DNA of 64,000 nt from Oscillospiraceae bacterium (GTDB lineage: Bacteria; Bacillota; Clostridia; Oscillospirales; Oscillospiraceae). The position numbers were made by a program, and so were the translations under genes. Location of the stretch: positions 1 to 64,000 of the forward strand of contig SVMC01000007.1 of the NCBI GenBank assembly GCA_015067585.1. The letters run 5' to 3'. Below the pieces are notes generated by a model. It saw only the letters and a program-made list of their open reading frames with translations, was not told where the DNA came from and searched no databases. Below are positions 59,211-64,000 of the stretch, in pieces (position 1 is the stretch's first letter; every line of letters begins with the position of its first letter).

Positions 59211-60107
59211 ATCCATTTGTTTTTCGATTCTTCTGCGCAGCTTTTTCTTAAAATGCATGGGAGAAATCACCTTTATCGTTGGTCCAAAGGAGAGAACGCG
59301 GATCAAAAGCTCCGTTTCGTCATCCCTTTCATACTGCAGGGTCAGCAGATACCGCTTTTCATCGATGCGCTGTGTGGTCTTCTCCAGATGGGAAAAGTGC
59401 AGCATACAGCGCTCCAGTGTATTTCTCTCGTCTGTGACCTCCAGCACAAGGGTATCCTTCCGCAAAGTCTTAGGGCGGTATTCCTCATCCGTGCAGAGCT
59501 CCAATAGGGCGCAATCCGTGATCCGGGCCATATTGATGGTGAGAACGCTTCTGCTGTTGCCGGTGATCAGGCGAAATTTATCGTCTTTTTGGGAGTATTC
59601 CAGCTTATAGGGTACGCAGTTCCAGCAGTGCGGGATTCCATCCCGACCGCTAAAGTGGATTCTGAGCCAGCGGCGTTCCCGCAAAGCCTGCAAAACTGTC
59701 TGAAAATGGGCAATGTAGCACCCATCCTCATAGGGATCACCGTCACCGTAGCGATCATAATACACGATCGCATCCTGCGGATAAAGAGGCTCCACATCCT
59801 CAAGTCCGTCCATCGAAGGCGCAAACAATCGAATTCTCGGATCGGAAAGCAGGGTCTTCAGCCAGCGCTTCTGCAGTGTGGTGAGGGGCATGGTGGGTGG
59901 ATGCTTCAAGGGTGTTGTAAAATTCTTTTTCAGCAGAGGCCAGCTTTCGTCATTAAGGTGCTGCGGGATGGTCAGTATACTCTCCTGAAAGCCTTTTTCC
60001 CGGATGATGGTATACATAGCTTCCTTTGTCAGTTCGCCCCGCACTGCCCGCTCCAAAAGCTCAGAAAGCACATGATAGTAGCTTCCGTACACTTCACTGA
60101 ACAGCAT
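59193..60107 (-). CDS. WYL-domain regulator, second of two
   Basis: The product of 304 residues has the WYL layout: an N-terminal helical part, then a central beta domain with LRERRWLRIHFSGRDG, CVPYKLEYSQKDDKFRLITG (the position of the WYL core, here YKLEYSQKDDKFRL), and a C-terminal WCX-like extension (LVLEVTDERNTLERCMLHFS, LRIDE-like end). No clear HTH is seen at the N-terminus. WYL domains sense nucleic acids or nucleotides and control many RNA/DNA-repair and defence genes. The ATG overlaps the stop of the first WYL gene by one base (TAATG). Confidence 0.83.
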   Translation of the reverse strand: MLFSEVYGSYYHVLSELLERAVRGELTKEAMYTIIREKGFQESILTIPQHLNDESWPLLKKNFTTPLKHPPTMPLTTLQKRWLKTLLSDPRIRLFAPSMDGLEDVEPLYPQDAIVYYDRYGDGDPYEDGCYIAHFQTVLQALRERRWLRIHFSGRDGIPHCWNCVPYKLEYSQKDDKFRLITGNSRSVLTINMARITDCALLELCTDEEYRPKTLRKDTLVLEVTDERNTLERCMLHFSHLEKTTQRIDEKRYLLTLQYERDDETELLIRVLSFGPTIKVISPMHFKKKLRRRIEKQMDLRTQK

Positions 60108-61339
60108 TACCCTTCACCTCCATACATGGCGGCCATTTTCTCCAAATCCCCATAAAATCGATCCACCACCGCCTGATCGGAGCATTTCAGCTCCACGATC
60201 CTTCCGATGAAGGTGCGAAGCCACGGGATTAGCTCCGACGCATCATAAACATCCACACTGTAGCGGCAGGTATGCTCGTCTATGATCTCCACGGTGCCGT
60301 TTCGCTTTTCCCTCTCCAGCCGCTTTGGAATGTGCCCCTCGCTTGCGCCATAGCGCACCGTCATCTCCAGATGATCCACCTGAAATCCCTGCCCGCCGGA
60401 GGTGCCCCAGAGATGAGGCTGGAACTTCTCCCAGATCTCAGAAAACCGCTCAGGTTCTGCTTCCATTTCCTTCGGTTCCACAGTCAATATGTAATCCAGA
60501 CGGAAAAAGATCATTTTCCGGAAGGCATAATGATGGCACAGCAGATACTGCCGCCCGGTCTGGGTGCTGATGAAGATCTTCACAGGGTAGACCAGATGCT
60601 TTGTGCTTTGATCCTTCCGCACGCTGGCATTGGTCAGCATAACACGGCGATTCTCTCCAATCGCGCTAAGAAGCTGCAGAAGGATCTCGCTGTCCAGCGC
60701 ATGGAGCATATAATGGTGCTTGAACTGGAAATGATCCGGGATCTCCCCAAGCTGATCCAGCAAAAAGGAACCGATCACACCAAGAGGATCGACTTCGGAA
60801 AAGAAGGATATGGCTTGTTCCCATCCGTGCAGAGAAACCCCGCTGTCATTTCGGGAAAACACCACTTCCCTGCCCCGCTTTTCGCTTTTAAGCAAACCAA
60901 GGGCAACATATTCCTTCAGCTTCTTGCGGACGGTGGAAAGATCCGGCTGCCAATCCGTTTCAAAATGACATAGATAGCAATCAAGAAAGCAATCGAGAAT
61001 TTCCTGGGCGGTATGGCCTTCCCCATCCTGCAAAAGATCCAGAATATAGAAATGGAAGGTCACATCCCCATCGGTAAAGCTTTTGGCCTTAAATGCCTGA
61101 TAGAGAGGATTATGGGAGATACTCCGGCTGTCCACGGACAAAAACACATTCTTCCCCTCTGTGGTCTGGCGGAAGCGCATATACTCTCCCAGCCAGCTTT
61201 CGATGCGGCGGCGCTCATTGTCATAGCTGCGGGCGCTCTTTTTGTCATACTCCGTCCGACTCTTAAAGCCGTAGACATAGAACTGCCGCATATAATCCCG
61301 CACCTTGTCGATGCTCTTAATTAGTTCGCTATAGGCCAT
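60107..61339 (-). CDS. WYL-domain regulator, first of two
   Basis: The product of 410 residues starts MAYSELIKSIDKVRDYMRQFYVYGFKSRTEYDKKSARSYDNERRRIESWL (in pieces). A winged-helix part follows (HFYILDLLQDGEGHTAQEILDCFLD; STVRKKLKEYVALGLLKSEKRGREVVF, in pieces), then the WYL domain (NRRVMLTNASVRKDQSTKHLVYPVKIFISTQTGRQYLLCHH, in pieces) and a C-terminal WCX part. I start at 61339 because AAAGGAGG lies just upstream; the 90-residue extension in the open frame overlaps the xdh gene. It would regulate the RNA-array/DUF2828/rtcB genes, by inference. Confidence 0.87.
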   Translation of the reverse strand: MAYSELIKSIDKVRDYMRQFYVYGFKSRTEYDKKSARSYDNERRRIESWLGEYMRFRQTTEGKNVFLSVDSRSISHNPLYQAFKAKSFTDGDVTFHFYILDLLQDGEGHTAQEILDCFLDCYLCHFETDWQPDLSTVRKKLKEYVALGLLKSEKRGREVVFSRNDSGVSLHGWEQAISFFSEVDPLGVIGSFLLDQLGEIPDHFQFKHHYMLHALDSEILLQLLSAIGENRRVMLTNASVRKDQSTKHLVYPVKIFISTQTGRQYLLCHHYAFRKMIFFRLDYILTVEPKEMEAEPERFSEIWEKFQPHLWGTSGGQGFQVDHLEMTVRYGASEGHIPKRLEREKRNGTVEIIDEHTCRYSVDVYDASELIPWLRTFIGRIVELKCSDQAVVDRFYGDLEKMAAMYGGEG

Positions 61340-61355
61340 GGTGCCGCCTCCTTTC

Positions 61356-63644
61356 TTATTCTTTATCCATGATGATTCTTTCCGCTGTGATGGGCAATTC
61401 CCGATGCCATACACCGGTGGCACGATAGATCGCATGGGCAATTGCAGGAGCGGGGGTATTGATGACAATCTCACCGATGGATTTCGCCCCAAAGGGGCCG
61501 GTGGGTTCATAGCTCTGCTCAAATTCCACCCGCAGCTTGCCGATATCCAATCGGGTGGGCATCCGATACTGCATAAAGGAGGATTCCATGGGACGACCCT
61601 TCTGATCATAGGTCACATTTTCCATCAGGGTATGTCCAATGCCCTGCACGATACCGCCTTCGGTCTGAACTCTCGCCAGTGCGGGGTTTACAGGTGTCCC
61701 GCAATCCACCACCGCCGTATAATTCAGCACCTCCACCTTGCCCGTCACCCGATCCAGCTCGATCTCTGCCATGCCAACCATATAGGGCGGCGGTGATACG
61801 GGAGAGGAATGGCTTGCGGTGGCCTCCGGCGCGATGATACCGCCAAGCTGGGTCTGATAGCACACATCAGAAAGAGTAACTGCCTTATTGCCGGAAACGC
61901 ATCGAATATTCGCGCCTTCAAAGCAGGTATCTTCCTTCGGACAATCCATCATCTTCGCCGCAATGGCACAAAGCTTGCCCTTGAGTTCCTCGCAGGCTTT
62001 TACCACTGCAGTACCGGTCACATAAGTAGTAGATGAGGCATAAGAGCCGGAATCATAGGGGGATGCATCCGTATCCGCTCCGAATACTGTCACATCCTCC
62101 ACGCTGCAATCCATACATTCCGCCACCATTTGCGATAAAATGGTATCGCAGCCGGTACCCATGTCCGCAGCGGCAATGATCAGATGGTAGCCGCCATCGT
62201 CATTCAGACGCACCGTGGCAGAACCCACATCCACATTGGGAATGCAAGAGCCCTGCATGGCGATGGCAACACCGGAGGCGCGCACCTTGCCGTTGCCCAT
62301 GTCCCGTACAGGATACTTTTGCTCCCAATCAAACAGCTCACGGCAGCGGCTCATGCACCGATCCAGCGCGCAGCTGTTGGCAATTTCGTTATAATAGGCA
62401 GGCATGGTCATGCCCTGCTGTACCATATTTTTCTCCCGCAGTACGGTGGGATCGATTCCAAGCTGTTCTGCCAACTCATTTACAGTGCTCTCCACGGCAA
62501 AAATACCCTGGGTGGCACCATAACCACGATAGGCGCCCGCAGATTGCAGGTTGGTGTAGACCACATCATAGGCAAAGCGGTGGGCCTCCAGACCGCCGGT
62601 ATACAAAGGGATGGACTTTTCCGCCGTCAGGCCGACGGTGGTGGAGCCATGCTCGCCATAAGCGCCGGAATTGGAGAGGGTATAAATATCAAGTGCGCGA
62701 ATTCGTCCGTCCCGATCCGCGCCAAGGCGCACCCGCACTTCCATCTCATGCCGGGGAGAGCCTGCGATCTGGCATTCCTCCCGGGTATAGATGAGCTTGG
62801 CAGGGCGGCCTGTCATCCATGTCACAAAAGCGGGGTAAACCTCACTTACGGAGGTCTGCTTTGCGCCGAAACCGCCGCCAATACGGGGTTTTTCCACACG
62901 GATGCGGCTCTTGGGAATGCCCAATGCCCGGGACAAAATGCGCCGGCAGTGGAACACGATCTGGGTCGAGCTCACCACATGGAGTCTGCCATAGGCATCC
63001 ATCTCGGTATAAGTACGGAAGGTCTCCATCATGCCCTGCTGGAAGGCTTTGGTGTGATATGTGCGATCCAGCACGATGTCACAATCCTTCACGACCGCAT
63101 CGATGTCGCCTGCCGAGGTCCTTCCTGTGGCAACCAGATTGCGGCGATGATCGTCGCCCATGTCACAAGGCACCGACCAATCTTCTTCCGGATGCACCAG
63201 AATTTCGCCGTCCTTCGCCTTTCGGAAATCCAGAACAGCTTCCAGCACATCATACTCCACCCGGATCAGCCGCATGGCCTGCAAAGCTGCCTTCTCATGC
63301 TCTGCCGCAATGATCGCGACCACATCCCCAGAGAAGCGCACATGACGGTCAATGATCAATCGGTCATAGGGCGAGGGCTCGGGATAGGTCTGGCCCGCAT
63401 TGGAATAGCGGTTTTTGGGCACATCCTCCCAGGTATAGATATCCACGATGCCGGGGACCTTCTTTGCCTTTTCCGTATCGATGCTGCGGACGATGGCATT
63501 GGCATGGGGGCTTCGAAGCAGCTTGACGATCAGGGCATCCTTCGGCGCAAGATCGTCGGTATACACAGGCTTGCCTGTGAGAAGCTGCATGGCATCCTTT
63601 TTACGGACAGAATGCTGAACCGTATGAAACGCCTTATTCTCCAT
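61356..63644 (-). CDS. Xanthine dehydrogenase-family molybdenum-binding subunit
   Basis: The 762-residue product is the large subunit of a molybdenum hydroxylase. VYTDDLAPKDALIVKLLRSPHANA (in pieces) is the N-terminal segment, RIGGGFGAKQTSV near 275 and AYRGYGATQG near 370 are molybdopterin contacts, AAADMGTGCDTILSQ near 498 is another, and FGAKSIGEIVINTPAPAI near 720 contains the catalytic Glu. Xanthine or a related purine or N-heterocycle is the likely substrate. The ATG overlaps the iron-sulphur subunit gene by 11 bp; GAGGGG lies six bases upstream. WYL genes follow 16 bp downstream. Confidence 0.92.
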   Translation of the reverse strand: MENKAFHTVQHSVRKKDAMQLLTGKPVYTDDLAPKDALIVKLLRSPHANAIVRSIDTEKAKKVPGIVDIYTWEDVPKNRYSNAGQTYPEPSPYDRLIIDRHVRFSGDVVAIIAAEHEKAALQAMRLIRVEYDVLEAVLDFRKAKDGEILVHPEEDWSVPCDMGDDHRRNLVATGRTSAGDIDAVVKDCDIVLDRTYHTKAFQQGMMETFRTYTEMDAYGRLHVVSSTQIVFHCRRILSRALGIPKSRIRVEKPRIGGGFGAKQTSVSEVYPAFVTWMTGRPAKLIYTREECQIAGSPRHEMEVRVRLGADRDGRIRALDIYTLSNSGAYGEHGSTTVGLTAEKSIPLYTGGLEAHRFAYDVVYTNLQSAGAYRGYGATQGIFAVESTVNELAEQLGIDPTVLREKNMVQQGMTMPAYYNEIANSCALDRCMSRCRELFDWEQKYPVRDMGNGKVRASGVAIAMQGSCIPNVDVGSATVRLNDDGGYHLIIAAADMGTGCDTILSQMVAECMDCSVEDVTVFGADTDASPYDSGSYASSTTYVTGTAVVKACEELKGKLCAIAAKMMDCPKEDTCFEGANIRCVSGNKAVTLSDVCYQTQLGGIIAPEATASHSSPVSPPPYMVGMAEIELDRVTGKVEVLNYTAVVDCGTPVNPALARVQTEGGIVQGIGHTLMENVTYDQKGRPMESSFMQYRMPTRLDIGKLRVEFEQSYEPTGPFGAKSIGEIVINTPAPAIAHAIYRATGVWHRELPITAERIIMDKE

Positions 63645-64000
63645 CTGCTTCCCCTCTCCGCTTTCTGCTGTCAAGATAGGCGCGAATACCCCGAAGCTGC
63701 CCTTCATAACCGGTGCAGCGGCAGAGATTTCCCGCCAAAAATGCGCGGATATCGTCATCCGTGGGATCAGGGTTCTCCCGCAGCAAAGCGATCGTGTTCA
63801 TCACAAAGCCGGGATTGCAGAAACCGCACTGATCCGCACCCTGATCGGCGATAAAGCCGATAAAATCCGCCGCTTCCTCCTGAAGACCTTCCAATGTACA
63901 AATGCTGTGACCATCCGCCCGGGCGGTCAGCATGGCGCAGGACAAAATGGGTTTCCCATCCATAAGTACCGTGCAAAGGCCACAATTCGCCGTTTCACAG
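63634..64000 (-). CDS. Xanthine dehydrogenase-family [2Fe-2S] subunit, partial
   Basis: The gene runs off the window at 64000; its 5' part is missing. The visible frame begins CETANCGLCTVLMDGKPILSC, the plant-type [2Fe-2S] cluster loop, and continues with QCGFCNPGFVMNTIALL and GNLCRCTGYEGQLRGI, the second [2Fe-2S] cluster of the molybdenum hydroxylase family. It passes electrons from the molybdenum subunit encoded directly downstream. An FAD subunit gene may lie outside the window. Confidence 0.93.
   Translation of the reverse strand, partial: CETANCGLCTVLMDGKPILSCAMLTARADGHSICTLEGLQEEAADFIGFIADQGADQCGFCNPGFVMNTIALLRENPDPTDDDIRAFLAGNLCRCTGYEGQLRGIRAYLDSRKRRGEADGE

Overview
The window looks like chromosomal DNA of a gut-type, ancestrally spore-forming Clostridia, most likely Oscillospirales/Ruminococcaceae-like. 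The grounds are a Gram-positive PolC, the pyrH-frr-uppS-cdsA-dxr-rseP-ispG-polC gene order, strong AGGAGG ribosome binding sites, SpoIVB and SpoIVFB-like sporulation proteases, a TIGR03960/TIGR03936 radical-SAM pair, and a B12-dependent methionine synthase. No taxonomic search was possible. Most genes lie on the minus strand; the main plus-strand block is about 45-56 kb.

Layout. 0-12.3 kb: conserved housekeeping cluster (ssrA, ppiB, smpB, polC, MEP-pathway and lipid-carrier genes, rseP, frr, pyrH). 12.5-31 kb: mixed accessory region with a GIY-YIG/DUF4041 protein, an acetyltransferase, a toxin-antitoxin pair, adenine deaminase, two cyclase-family hydrolases, transporters and several orphan genes. 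Several minus-strand genes here end next to copies of one repeat family, and a fragment of spoIVB is duplicated. 31-43 kb: core genes again (nucleotide-sugar dehydrogenase, glnS, a three-gene methionine synthase/MTHFR unit with the reactivation domain on its own gene, radical-SAM pair, spoIVFB-like pair), then tRNA-Pro followed by 500 bp of hairpins and copies of the tRNA 3' end. 44-56 kb: CDF exporter with divergent TetR regulator, YgjV, a lipoprotein, glutamine synthetase, and a six-gene sugar operon (binding protein, ATPase, two permeases, FGGY kinase, AraD-type epimerase). 56-61.3 kb: an RNA-repair-like locus. 61.4-64 kb: xanthine dehydrogenase-type molybdenum hydroxylase, cut by the window edge.

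The most interesting part is 56.0-61.3 kb. On one strand lie two overlapping WYL-domain regulator genes, a terminator, then about 340 bp without a gene holding four tandem RNA modules, then a DUF2828 (Ro/TROVE-like, vWA) protein and the RNA ligase RtcB. Each module is closed by a perfect 8-9 bp helix and each has ACAGCA just after its 5' strand. One carries a D-arm-like element, a GNRA-capped hairpin where the anticodon arm would be, and a canonical T arm; another carries a canonical T arm. This resembles the Ro/Y-RNA/RtcB systems of other bacteria, but with a multi-unit tRNA-mimic array and WYL regulators. I propose it as the candidate undescribed system.
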